DNA of 8,560 bases from Methanothrix sp. (GCA_003162615.1 PMNG01000191.1:1-8560); one strand, 5' to 3'; shown: positions 1-6,393, numbered from the stretch's first letter. Translations and numbers: made by a program. Notes: generated from the letters alone by a model not told the origin.

Positions 1-9
1 CTAGGGGAG

Positions 10-408
10 CTAAACACATACAAGGGTTCTAGTGACTGCCTTTATAAAATCTGGGTTTGTGGCTTTGCTGTAGGTCAGATTTTTCTTTATGGCTTCAGTT
101 GGAATTACTCTAATGGGACCTGAAGATTGTGTGGGCGGAGTCATCCACAGATCAGCAAGGCCCGGCGAGGCACCGTTGGGAGTCAGATAGACCTCCTTAC
201 CGTCGGAGAACTTCACGGAGACATAGGTATCATGAGGTTCAGCGTTGTAGCCGTGGGTCTCCATAAAGAACGCAAGGTCTTTTACGGTGATGCCTAAGTC
301 CTCGTAGCTGGATAGCAGCAACCAGAGGTCATTTTCTTCTGTCCCACTGCAATATAAGACTAATATGAATAATGCAACGACGACTACAGTACCGACTACC
401 TTAATCAC
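10..408 (-). CDS. Small exported or membrane-anchored protein, function unknown (132 aa)
   Basis: I do not recognise this family. The start is GTG (406-408 on the minus strand), chosen because AGAGG lies six bases upstream and the frame is closed by TAG 28 bases further up. Residues 4-19 are an almost unbroken hydrophobic stretch (VVGTVVVVALFILVLY) after a single Lys, followed by Cys20 and an acidic segment (GTEEND). This fits a signal peptide or an N-terminal membrane anchor with the remaining ~110 residues outside the membrane. Cys20 sits where a lipoprotein cysteine would be, but LVLYC is a poor lipobox because Tyr is at -1. The soluble part contains short strand-like segments (TYVSVKFSDGKEVYLTPNG) and ends in LVCV. 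It is transcribed away from the kinase, so the two share only the upstream region. It is probably a real gene, given its start signals and signal-like N-terminus; no function can be assigned. Confidence 0.6.
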   Translation of the reverse strand: MIKVVGTVVVVALFILVLYCSGTEENDLWLLLSSYEDLGITVKDLAFFMETHGYNAEPHDTYVSVKFSDGKEVYLTPNGASPGLADLWMTPPTQSSGPIRVIPTEAIKKNLTYSKATNPDFIKAVTRTLVCV

Positions 409-414
409 GCGAGT

Positions 415-419
415 CCTCT
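415..419 (-). promoter_or_regulatory. Shine-Dalgarno site deciding the GTG start
   Basis: The minus strand reads AGAGG here, with six bases (ACTCGC) before the GTG at 406-408. No ATG occurs in frame between this GTG and the upstream stop at 436-438, so this site supports GTG as the start of the small exported protein. Confidence 0.5.
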
Positions 420-448
420 GATGTCTTTGATTCTCCTATTGTCTACAA

Positions 449-460
449 TTAATATATTAA
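449..460 (-). promoter_or_regulatory. TATA-box candidate for the 10-408 gene (palindromic TTAATATATTAA)
   Basis: TTAATATATTAA is a perfect 12-base palindrome and a strong match to an archaeal TATA box. Transcription toward the minus-strand gene would start about 25 bases downstream, near 430, leaving a leader of roughly 20 bases that includes the Shine-Dalgarno site. Being symmetric, it gives no orientation by itself; the distance to the minus-strand gene is what favours that direction. Confidence 0.4.
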
Positions 461-473
461 GTATGCGTTGCAC

Positions 474-499
474 AATATGCTCGATCAATTAAGCATATT
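474..499. repeat. Inverted repeat with 8-bp arms, possible operator
   Basis: AATATGCT (474-481) and AGCATATT (492-499) are perfect inverted copies separated by ten bases. The site lies 14 bases upstream of the TATA candidate of the small exported protein, where archaeal activators often bind. The surrounding DNA is AT-rich, so chance is possible. Confidence 0.3.
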
Positions 500-621
500 T
501 TGATTATCGTTGGATTAGATTGCTTGAGATTCTGTATCTTTGCTTGGCTTTCTTGGAGAATTGTATAATTCAATTAATTTTTTATTTCATTCGGAAGTTC
601 TTGCGTTGTTAGAGCTTATCA
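500..621. other. AT-rich intergenic DNA between divergent genes
   Basis: This is the middle of the 304-base gap between the small exported protein and the kinase. I see no convincing reading frame or RNA gene in it. The one local structure is GAATT-GTAT-AATTC at 558-571, a short inverted repeat, followed by a run of T and A up to about 590. Confidence 0.4.
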
Positions 622-639
622 TTAAGAGGTATTTCTTAA
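622..639. repeat. Inverted repeat TTAAGA-N6-TCTTAA upstream of the kinase promoter
   Basis: TTAAGA (622-627) and TCTTAA (634-639) are perfect inverted copies with a six-base spacer. The site lies 13 bases upstream of the kinase's TATA-like box, which is suitable for a dimeric regulator. The arms are short and AT-rich, so this is only a candidate. Confidence 0.25.
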
Positions 640-652
640 CTAGCATCAGTAA

Positions 653-660
653 TTATTTAA
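653..660 (+). promoter_or_regulatory. TATA-box candidate for the multi-PAS kinase
   Basis: TTATTTAA (continuing to AA at 661-662) resembles an archaeal TATA box. A start about 25 bases downstream would fall near 683 and give a leader of roughly 30 bases carrying the ribosome binding site. A second AT-rich run at 691-698 lies too close to the ATG to serve as the TATA box. Confidence 0.35.
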
Positions 661-701
661 ACTAATCCGAAGAGCTAATCTCAATCTTAATTTTTAAACA
701 T

Positions 702-708
702 GAGGGAG
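702..708 (+). promoter_or_regulatory. Ribosome binding site of the kinase gene
   Basis: GAGGGAG lies four bases before the ATG at 713 and is a good match to the archaeal Shine-Dalgarno consensus. It fixes the first start of the kinase. Confidence 0.5.
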
Positions 709-712
709 ATAG

Positions 713-2674
713 ATGGCAGCACCAGAGAAGGACAGAATTAATCGGAGTGAAGATAAATCTAGTGAGCAATTCCAATATGAAGCGAATTCTGACCGGCGGT
801 TTGCCGACATCGTAAGTTTTCTCCCTGAAGCAACCTTTGTCATAGATAAAGAAGGCATTGTCATCGCCTGGAACCGGGCCATGGAAGATCTAACTGGGAT
901 CAGGGCCGGGGATATTTTGGGCAAAGGGGACTATGAGTACGCTGTTCCTTTCTATGGGGTCAAACGACCTGTTTTAGTTGATCTGCTCCTCAATCAAGAT
1001 GCAAAACTAGAATCAGAATACAACAGCCTGCAAAGAGATGGCATGAACCTTACAGGCGAGGTATTCTTGCCATCCTTTGGCAAGAATGGCTCGTTCATTT
1101 GGGCCAAGGCCGCTCCGCTATACGACGACTCCGGCAATATTATCGGGGCAGTAGAATCCTTGCGCAATATAACGGAACGCAAGAGGGCAGAAGAAGCTCT
1201 AGAAGAAAGTGAGGCTAAATTCCGTTTGTTGTTCGAACGATCTGCTGATGCTATGTTTCTGTTAGATGGCGAGAGGTACATCGACTGCAACAAGGCTGCT
1301 ATGGATATGATGAAATGCTCTGATAAAGAGGAGCTGTTGAACCTTCATCCCTCTCAAACTGCCCCGGAGAGACAGCCTGATGGTCGCTCCTCCTATGAAA
1401 AGTCCGAGGATATGATCAGAACGGCCTTTGAGAAAGGAACCCATAAATTTGAATGGGTTCGTCGCAGAACCAATGGCGAAGAGTTTCCTGTAGAGGTTAC
1501 GCTAACAACGATTCCCTGGAAAGGCAAGCAGATCTTGCACGTCATATTAAAGGATATAACTGAACAAAAGCTGGCTGATGAAGCCTTAAAGGAATCCGAG
1601 AATAAATATAGGACCATTTTTGAAAATACTGGTGCTGCCACAGTAATACTTGAAGAAGATAACACCATATCGCTCGCCAATGCAGAATTCGAAAAGCTAA
1701 CCGGTTATTCAAAGGTAGAGATAGAAGGCAAAAAAAGCTGGACAGAGTTCGTCGAAAGAGAAGACCTGGAAAAAATGATAAAGCTGCATCGTCTAAGAAG
1801 AGAAAATCCCGACCTGACCCCAAGAAACTATGAGTTTCGACTGATGGATAAAAAAGGTCGGATCAAGTATATTCTATTGACCGTCGACATAATTCCCGGA
1901 ACAAAAAAAAGTATTGCTTCTCTTTTGGACATCAGCAAGCGAAAACAAGCTGAAATTGCCTATCAAGAGAATTTAAGATTCCTTCAACATTTGATCGACG
2001 CCATTCCAATCTCGATCTTTTACAAAGACACAAACGGTATTTATCAGGGCTGTAATTCAGCCTTTGAGAAATTCTTGGGTTTGAGCAAAGGGGATATTAT
2101 TGGAAAGTCGGTATATGACATATCTCCTATTGACCTTGCCGATAACTATAAGAAAACGGATCAGGCGCTGTTTGACAAGCCTGGCGTTCAGGTCTATGAA
2201 TCTTCTGTAATGTACGCAGATGGCACAAGGCACTGTGTCATCTTCAACAAGGCCGCTTATACTGATGCTAGCGGAAGATTGTCTGGGCTGGTTGGGGTTG
2301 TCTTCGACATAACAAAGCGCAAACGTGCAGAGGAGGCATTGCGCGAGAGCGAGGAGAAATACCGCAATCTGGTGGAGCGGGCAAATGACGGTATCACCAT
2401 AATACAGGATGGAACGGTCCGATACGCCAATACAGCTTTAGCAGAGATCTGGGGCGGGAGCGTTGAGGAGATCGTTGGAAGATCGTTTACTGATTTTATC
2501 GATCCCGACGAAATTCCAAATGTGGTCGAACGCTACCAGCGACGCATGGCGAACGAATCTGTTACGCCAACAATATACGAAACAATACTCAGGCGCAGAG
2601 ATGGCACTAAGATCTTTGCAGATCTAAATGCAGGCGTGATACATTTCAAGGAACGCCTGCAGACTTGGTTATGA
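713..2674 (+). CDS. Multi-PAS sensor protein, N-terminal part of the split kinase (PAS1-PAS5)
   Basis: This 653-residue frame holds four whole PAS domains at about residues 27-155, 168-284, 298-408 and 422-535, and most of a fifth from 548. Recognisable PAS signatures include VIDKEGIVIAWN in PAS1, FYKDTNGIYQGCN in PAS4 and YANTALAEIWG in PAS5. The linkers are RKRAEEALEES, QKLADEALKES, RKQAEIAYQEN and RKRAEEALRES, predicted helical or coiled-coil connectors that pass signals along PAS chains. The first 26 residues are polar, with no signal peptide or membrane segment. The ATG at 713 follows a good GAGGGAG site. After Lys646 the frame departs from the family: the last seven residues (ERLQTWL) replace the expected final PAS strand, which is found in the next frame. 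As it stands the product lacks any kinase module and could only be a sensor fragment. Confidence 0.7.
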   Translation: MAAPEKDRINRSEDKSSEQFQYEANSDRRFADIVSFLPEATFVIDKEGIVIAWNRAMEDLTGIRAGDILGKGDYEYAVPFYGVKRPVLVDLLLNQDAKLESEYNSLQRDGMNLTGEVFLPSFGKNGSFIWAKAAPLYDDSGNIIGAVESLRNITERKRAEEALEESEAKFRLLFERSADAMFLLDGERYIDCNKAAMDMMKCSDKEELLNLHPSQTAPERQPDGRSSYEKSEDMIRTAFEKGTHKFEWVRRRTNGEEFPVEVTLTTIPWKGKQILHVILKDITEQKLADEALKESENKYRTIFENTGAATVILEEDNTISLANAEFEKLTGYSKVEIEGKKSWTEFVEREDLEKMIKLHRLRRENPDLTPRNYEFRLMDKKGRIKYILLTVDIIPGTKKSIASLLDISKRKQAEIAYQENLRFLQHLIDAIPISIFYKDTNGIYQGCNSAFEKFLGLSKGDIIGKSVYDISPIDLADNYKKTDQALFDKPGVQVYESSVMYADGTRHCVIFNKAAYTDASGRLSGLVGVVFDITKRKRAEEALRESEEKYRNLVERANDGITIIQDGTVRYANTALAEIWGGSVEEIVGRSFTDFIDPDEIPNVVERYQRRMANESVTPTIYETILRRRDGTKIFADLNAGVIHFKERLQTWL

Positions 2675-4347
2675 TCCGGGATATAACTGAGCGAAAAGTA
2701 GTAGAAGAGAGGCTTTTCTCACTCCTACGTTTCCGGAACGAGATGCTGGACGCAGCCTCCACATGGATCGATATGTTTGATGCAAAAGGAAATACCACTT
2801 TCTGGAACCTAGCAGCCGAACGTATTTCCGGTTATTCCAGAGAGGAGGTGTTGGGCCATGCAAAAATATGGAAATGGCTATACCCCGATCCTGAATACCG
2901 AGCCAAAATGATTGACGACGTAACAAAAGTTCTTCTAAGGAATGAACGAGTGGAAAACTTTGAGACAGTAATCCGCCTTAAAGATGGTGGAAAAAGAGTA
3001 ATTAGCTGGCATTCTAGCAATTTTGTGGATAAAAATGGGAAAATATTGGGCGGAATCGGCATTGGTGTCGATATAACTGAGAAGAAAGAAGCCGAGAACG
3101 CGCTTGAAGAATCCAAACGTCGTTTAGCTGACATAGTTGACTTTTTGCCCGATGCCACTATGGTTATAGATAAAGATAGTAAAATAATATCATGGAACCA
3201 GGCTATTGCGGCTATGACAGGGGTCAAAGCAGAAGACATTCTAGGAAAAGGTGACTACGAATACGCTATCCCCTTCTATGGCCAAAGAAGACCTGTCCTT
3301 GTCGATCTTGTACTTAAATCTCAAGAAGAATTCGAAACAACTTATTATAATGTAGAAAGAAAGTATGGCATCCTGACGGGAGAGGCATACATGCCGAACC
3401 TGAGGGGGGAACAAGTCTATCTATCCGGAACCGCTGCGGCCTTGCATGACTCAAAAGGTAATATTGTCGGAGCTATTGAATCGATCCGCAACATCACTGA
3501 TTACAAGCGAGCAGAGGAAGCTCTCAAGGCAGAGAAGGACAGGGCAGAGAAATACCTGAATATCGCCGAAGTCATACTTGTTGCCCTTGACGCCGAGGCA
3601 CGAATAACCCTACTCAACCGGAAAGGCTATCAGGTTCTTGAGTATGAGGAAGGCGAGCTTATGGGCAGGGACTGGATCAAGACCTGCTTGCGCCCCCAAG
3701 ACCATGAGTCCGTCTATGAGGCGAACAGGAAAATCATCGCCGGTGAAATCGAGCCATTTGAGAACTACGAAAGTTACATTCTCAACAAAAATTGCGAAGA
3801 GCGTCTCATAGCGTGGCATACCACGATTATCAAAGATGGAGAAGGCCACATTGTTGGCACCCTCAGTTCCGGAGAAAATATCACTGAACGCAGGAAAACG
3901 GAGGAGAAGAATCTGCAGCTGGCGGCTATCGTGGAGTCTTCAAATGACGCTATCTTCGGGGCTCTTTTAGATGGTACAATCACGACCTGGAATATAGGAT
4001 CTGAAAGAACCTATGGCTACACCGAGGACGAAATTATCGGCCAGCTCGTAACCCTCCTTGTGTCGCCTGAACGTCTAGAGGAAGTTCCGCAAATCCTCGA
4101 AAGTCTTAGACAGGGAGAACACATTGACCACTACGAATCTCTGAGTAGAAGAAAAGACGGTGAACAATTTCCCGTAGATCTTACAATTTCTCCTGTATAC
4201 GACACAAAAGGCAGAATCATTGGAACGTCCTCGATTGTCCAGGATATCACAGAACGCAAGCGGGCGGAGGAGGCGCTGCGTGCATCGCATCAAATCATCG
4301 AAGGGATTATGCAACGCGATACCTGTAAGGGTATTCTGGAAGGATAG
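2665..4347 (+). CDS. Multi-PAS sensor protein, middle part of the split kinase (PAS5 end to PAS9)
   Basis: This frame begins with the last strand of PAS5 (VMIRDITERK) and continues through four PAS domains at about residues 17-140, 151-280, 293-408 and 419-530, counted from the TTG at 2665. Coding similarity actually starts at 2650 (GTPADLVM), ahead of any good start codon. If translated separately, the ATG at 2671 is the better start, because it overlaps the upstream stop as ATGA (2671-2674) and could be used by terminating ribosomes; no strong ribosome binding site precedes it. PAS7 is a close relative of PAS1, sharing DILGKGDYEYA, PFYG and RPVLVDL. The last eleven residues (after Met549) are out of frame with the family and end at TAG 4345-4347. 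No kinase domain and no membrane segment are present. Confidence 0.65.
   Translation: MVMIRDITERKVVEERLFSLLRFRNEMLDAASTWIDMFDAKGNTTFWNLAAERISGYSREEVLGHAKIWKWLYPDPEYRAKMIDDVTKVLLRNERVENFETVIRLKDGGKRVISWHSSNFVDKNGKILGGIGIGVDITEKKEAENALEESKRRLADIVDFLPDATMVIDKDSKIISWNQAIAAMTGVKAEDILGKGDYEYAIPFYGQRRPVLVDLVLKSQEEFETTYYNVERKYGILTGEAYMPNLRGEQVYLSGTAAALHDSKGNIVGAIESIRNITDYKRAEEALKAEKDRAEKYLNIAEVILVALDAEARITLLNRKGYQVLEYEEGELMGRDWIKTCLRPQDHESVYEANRKIIAGEIEPFENYESYILNKNCEERLIAWHTTIIKDGEGHIVGTLSSGENITERRKTEEKNLQLAAIVESSNDAIFGALLDGTITTWNIGSERTYGYTEDEIIGQLVTLLVSPERLEEVPQILESLRQGEHIDHYESLSRRKDGEQFPVDLTISPVYDTKGRIIGTSSIVQDITERKRAEEALRASHQIIEGIMQRDTCKGILEG
4266..4282 (+). promoter_or_regulatory. Internal Shine-Dalgarno site and GTG in the PAS9-PAS10 linker
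   Basis: GGAGGAGG (4266-4273), six spacer bases and GTG (4280-4282) sit in the frame of the catalytic segment, just upstream of the second frame break. In the PAS9 frame the same bases encode the linker residues AEEAL, so the site may be a by-product of linker codons. It would permit separate translation of the kinase module. Confidence 0.35.
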
Positions 4348-5416
4348 AGATCTCGTTTACTTGGGCTGTAACGCGATATTCGCGCAGGATGCAGGTTTTG
4401 CCGATCCGAAAGACGTAGTCGGCAAAGACGATTACCAGATGGGGTGGCGTGATCAGGCGGAATTATATCGCGGCGATGACCGCCAGGTCATCGAGAGCGA
4501 CCGCTCCAAGTTACTCATCGAAGAACCCCAGACGACTCCCGAAGGGAAAACAATCGTTCTTCTTACGAGCAAGATACCTCTGCGCAGTTCTGAGGGGAAG
4601 ATCATCGGCGTGCTCGGAACGTATACGGATATCACCGAGCGCAAACGAATGGAGGAGGACCTGCGCAGGTCGCGAGATGAGCTGGAGAAGCGGGTTAGAA
4701 GGAGGACTGCAGAGCTTGAGGCTAAGAATACAGAGATGGAGCGCTTTATCTACACAGTCTCACATGACCTGAGAACTCCTTTGATCAGTGTGAGCGGTTT
4801 TCTGGGATTCCTCAAGCAAGATGCTGAACGGGGCGACTTGGATCAGATGCAGACAGATCTAGGGATAGCAAATGAAGCTATCACTAAAATGGACCGTCTT
4901 CTCCTTGAAACGTTGGAGCTTAGCCGCATCGGCCGAGTAGCCAACCCACCGGAAGATGTACCGTTCGAGGAGATCGTTGAGGATGCTCTCGGACAGACTA
5001 GCGAGAAAATCCGATCCAGTGGGTGTAAGGTATCTGTTGCTCAGAATTTGCCTGTAGTCCATGTAGATCGAATGAGGATCACGGAGGTTCTGGCCAATCT
5101 AATAGAAAACAGCATAAAGTACATGGGGTTGCAGGCGAATCCAAAAATAGAGATCGGGCAAAGGATCGATGGAAAGGATCGAATCTTTTTTGTTCGGGAT
5201 AATGGAATTGGCATAGACCCCAGCCAGCACGACAAAGTCTTCGGGCTTTTCTATAAAGTGGATAAGAAAAGCGAAGGAACCGGAGCAGGTTTGGCCATAG
5301 TCAAGAGGATCATCGACGTTCACGGTGGACGGATCTGGATAGAATCAGAGCTGGGAAAAGGGTGCACAGTATGCTTTACCCTGCCCCTAGACATGAATTC
5401 TGCATCTTCTCGATGA
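4280..5416 (+). CDS. Histidine kinase, C-terminal part of the split kinase (PAS10, HisKA, HATPase)
   Basis: This frame carries the catalytic end of the kinase. I place the start at GTG 4280 (378 residues) because GGAGGAGG lies six bases upstream; an ATG at 4220 is also open, but its first ~30 residues are an out-of-frame reading of the PAS9 end. Family similarity begins at 4313 (NAIPVRVFWKD) with PAS10, which ends in TYTDITERK. A helical linker (DELEKRVRRRTAELEAKN) leads to HisKA, where SHDLRTPL holds the phosphoacceptor His (codon 4763-4765). The ATPase has the N box (NLIENSIKYM), G1 (DNGIGID), F box (FGLFYK) and G2 (GTGAGLAIV), all with key residues intact. It would autophosphorylate on His and pass phosphate to an unidentified response regulator. 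It is convergent with the isomerase-like gene, 23 bases away. On its own it has a complete PAS-HisKA-HATPase layout, so it could be an active kinase. Confidence 0.7.
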   Translation: MHRIKSSKGLCNAIPVRVFWKDRDLVYLGCNAIFAQDAGFADPKDVVGKDDYQMGWRDQAELYRGDDRQVIESDRSKLLIEEPQTTPEGKTIVLLTSKIPLRSSEGKIIGVLGTYTDITERKRMEEDLRRSRDELEKRVRRRTAELEAKNTEMERFIYTVSHDLRTPLISVSGFLGFLKQDAERGDLDQMQTDLGIANEAITKMDRLLLETLELSRIGRVANPPEDVPFEEIVEDALGQTSEKIRSSGCKVSVAQNLPVVHVDRMRITEVLANLIENSIKYMGLQANPKIEIGQRIDGKDRIFFVRDNGIGIDPSQHDKVFGLFYKVDKKSEGTGAGLAIVKRIIDVHGGRIWIESELGKGCTVCFTLPLDMNSASSR

Positions 5417-5439
5417 GAGCTAAGTGATATAATTATCCG

Positions 5440-6201
5440 TTACCGGGACCTCTCCATAGCCATCACGGCAGGCTCGATACTCCGCAGCGCATTCAGGGAC
5501 TCCAAAACACCAGCTTCAGACTTGTTCTCCAACACTGCACTAATTCCTTTGGTCCTGATCATCTCCAGGACCGGGCCGAACTCTGTGCTCCCCTGGCCAA
5601 GCGGCAAATGGTCATCGCTGCAGCCTGCATTGTCGTGAAGGTGAACGTGCGAGATGTTCTGTGTGGCTAAAAATGCATCCAGCGAGCCGCAGGTGTTGGC
5701 GTGGCCCACGTCCAGGACAGTGCCTAGGCCCTTGAGGTCAAGACCGGGACAAGAATAAAAGAGCCAATCGCTCTTGGGCATGTTCTCCACGCAGATCGAA
5801 ATGCCGAACTCATCCTGCATCAGCCGCAGATCCACTAGAGATTTATCAAGAGCGTGCAGGGCTTGATCTCTGTAAAAAGGCCAGCTTGTAAAGCCGGGAT
5901 GAACCACGTACACGCTCGCTCCCGCAATAGCGCTCGCCTCAACCGCCTTACGGTGAAGCTCGACCGAGGCGGATCTGATGGTATCGTGTATGCTGGCTAT
6001 GTTGACGTCGGTGATCAATCCATGGACTGTGTACTTCAAGCTGAAAGAATCCATAGCCTCCAGATTAGATGGATCAAGAAGACTGTGCTGCGCTTCGCAA
6101 AGGATCTCGGCGTTGTCCGAGAGCGGGATAATCCGCTCCAGAGCATCGCCGAGAGGGAAGTCCTGATAAGCCCATGTGGAAATTCCGATTTTTGAGGTCA
6201 T
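5440..6201 (-). CDS. Sugar phosphate isomerase/epimerase-like TIM-barrel protein (253 aa)
   Basis: The protein looks like the xylose isomerase-like / AP endonuclease 2 superfamily, TIM barrels that bind divalent metal in the barrel mouth. In order it shows GISTWAY at the first strand (residues 6-12), VHG at 59-61, VVHPG at 99-103, VENM at 138-141, LDVGHAN at 163-169, HVHLHDN at 185-191, DDHLPLGQG at 196-204 and VLENKS at 223-228. Glu139, Asp164, His167, His187 or His189, His198 and Glu225 are the likely metal or catalytic residues by comparison with the family. The ~250-residue length is usual. The ATG at 6199-6201 has only a weak purine stretch (GAAGAAGA) upstream. It is alone on the minus strand, convergent with the kinase and divergent from enolase. 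Members act on varied sugars or on inosose-type substrates, and some are endonuclease IV; the substrate cannot be told here. The short length and HLHDN / DDHLPLGQG pattern favour the isomerase-like group. Confidence 0.8.
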   Translation of the reverse strand: MTSKIGISTWAYQDFPLGDALERIIPLSDNAEILCEAQHSLLDPSNLEAMDSFSLKYTVHGLITDVNIASIHDTIRSASVELHRKAVEASAIAGASVYVVHPGFTSWPFYRDQALHALDKSLVDLRLMQDEFGISICVENMPKSDWLFYSCPGLDLKGLGTVLDVGHANTCGSLDAFLATQNISHVHLHDNAGCSDDHLPLGQGSTEFGPVLEMIRTKGISAVLENKSEAGVLESLNALRSIEPAVMAMERSR

Positions 6202-6330
6202 TCTTCTTCGAGACTTTATTAAATCAAAGATCTAATTAAATCCTGCGCGCTTCTCATTTATCCGAAGCTCTTATCTCAATAGTTCGCAATGGCGACTGTC
6301 TAAAACCGATGTATCACAAAAAAAAAACGG

Positions 6331-6350
6331 CCATGCAGTACCATGCAGTA
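6331..6350. repeat. Exact 10-bp tandem duplication CCATGCAGTA x2
   Basis: CCATGCAGTA occurs twice head to tail, directly after an A10 tract (6318-6327) and ACGG-type sequence. The ten-base period is close to one turn of DNA, so the copies face the same side of the helix. It may be a slippage product or a paired binding site. Confidence 0.5.
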
Positions 6351-6380
6351 AATAGTGCAACCTGTATAGCCCCAAGTTGG

Positions 6381-6393
6381 CACTGTTACAGTG
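6381..6393. promoter_or_regulatory. 13-bp palindrome CACTGT-T-ACAGTG, possible operator
   Basis: CACTGT and ACAGTG are perfect inverted copies around a single T. It lies about 180 bases from the isomerase-like start and 164 bases before the enolase ATG. It is too small for a terminator, lacks a T run, and is not AT-rich, so a dimeric regulator site is the most natural reading, without direct proof. Confidence 0.35.

Larger units (their letters stand above)
713..5416 (+). pseudogene. Ten-PAS sensor histidine kinase, interrupted by two single-base frame changes
   Basis: Read through both breaks, this locus encodes about 1567 residues: ten PAS domains, then HisKA (His1351) and HATPase. Each PAS ends in a [DN]I[TS] motif and a charged linker like RKRAEEAL. 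The ten motifs start at composite residues 152, 281, 406, 532, 657, 787, 927, 1056, 1178 and 1306, a spacing of 122-140. The regularity holds across both breaks (532 to 657 and 1178 to 1306). The first break needs one extra base near 2650 (or a -1 shift), inside PAS5. The second needs removal of one base near 4312 (or a +1 shift), at the start of PAS10. No other stop interrupts the coding frames. There is no transmembrane segment, so it should be a cytosolic sensor; no receiver domain or response regulator is present. It is either a sequencing error pair, a recent pseudogene, or a kinase still made as separate pieces. Confidence 0.75.

Noticed and set aside
346..357. Lipoprotein lipobox at Cys20 of the small exported protein
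   Set aside because: LVLYC has Tyr at -1, where Gly, Ala or Ser is expected, so lipid attachment is not supported; a plain anchor or signal peptide is as likely.
2640..2680. Programmed -1 frameshift at the first break
   Set aside because: No canonical slippery heptamer and no clear downstream stem-loop or pseudoknot; a single missing G is simpler. Not fully excluded.
4220..4312. ATG 4220 as start of the catalytic kinase piece
   Set aside because: Its first 31 residues are PAS9 and linker codons read in the wrong frame and rich in Arg and Ser; similarity starts only at 4313, and GTG 4280 has a far better ribosome site.
5854..6195. Plus-strand 113-residue frame antisense to the isomerase-like gene
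   Set aside because: It lies wholly inside a well-supported gene on the other strand and has no motif or start signal.
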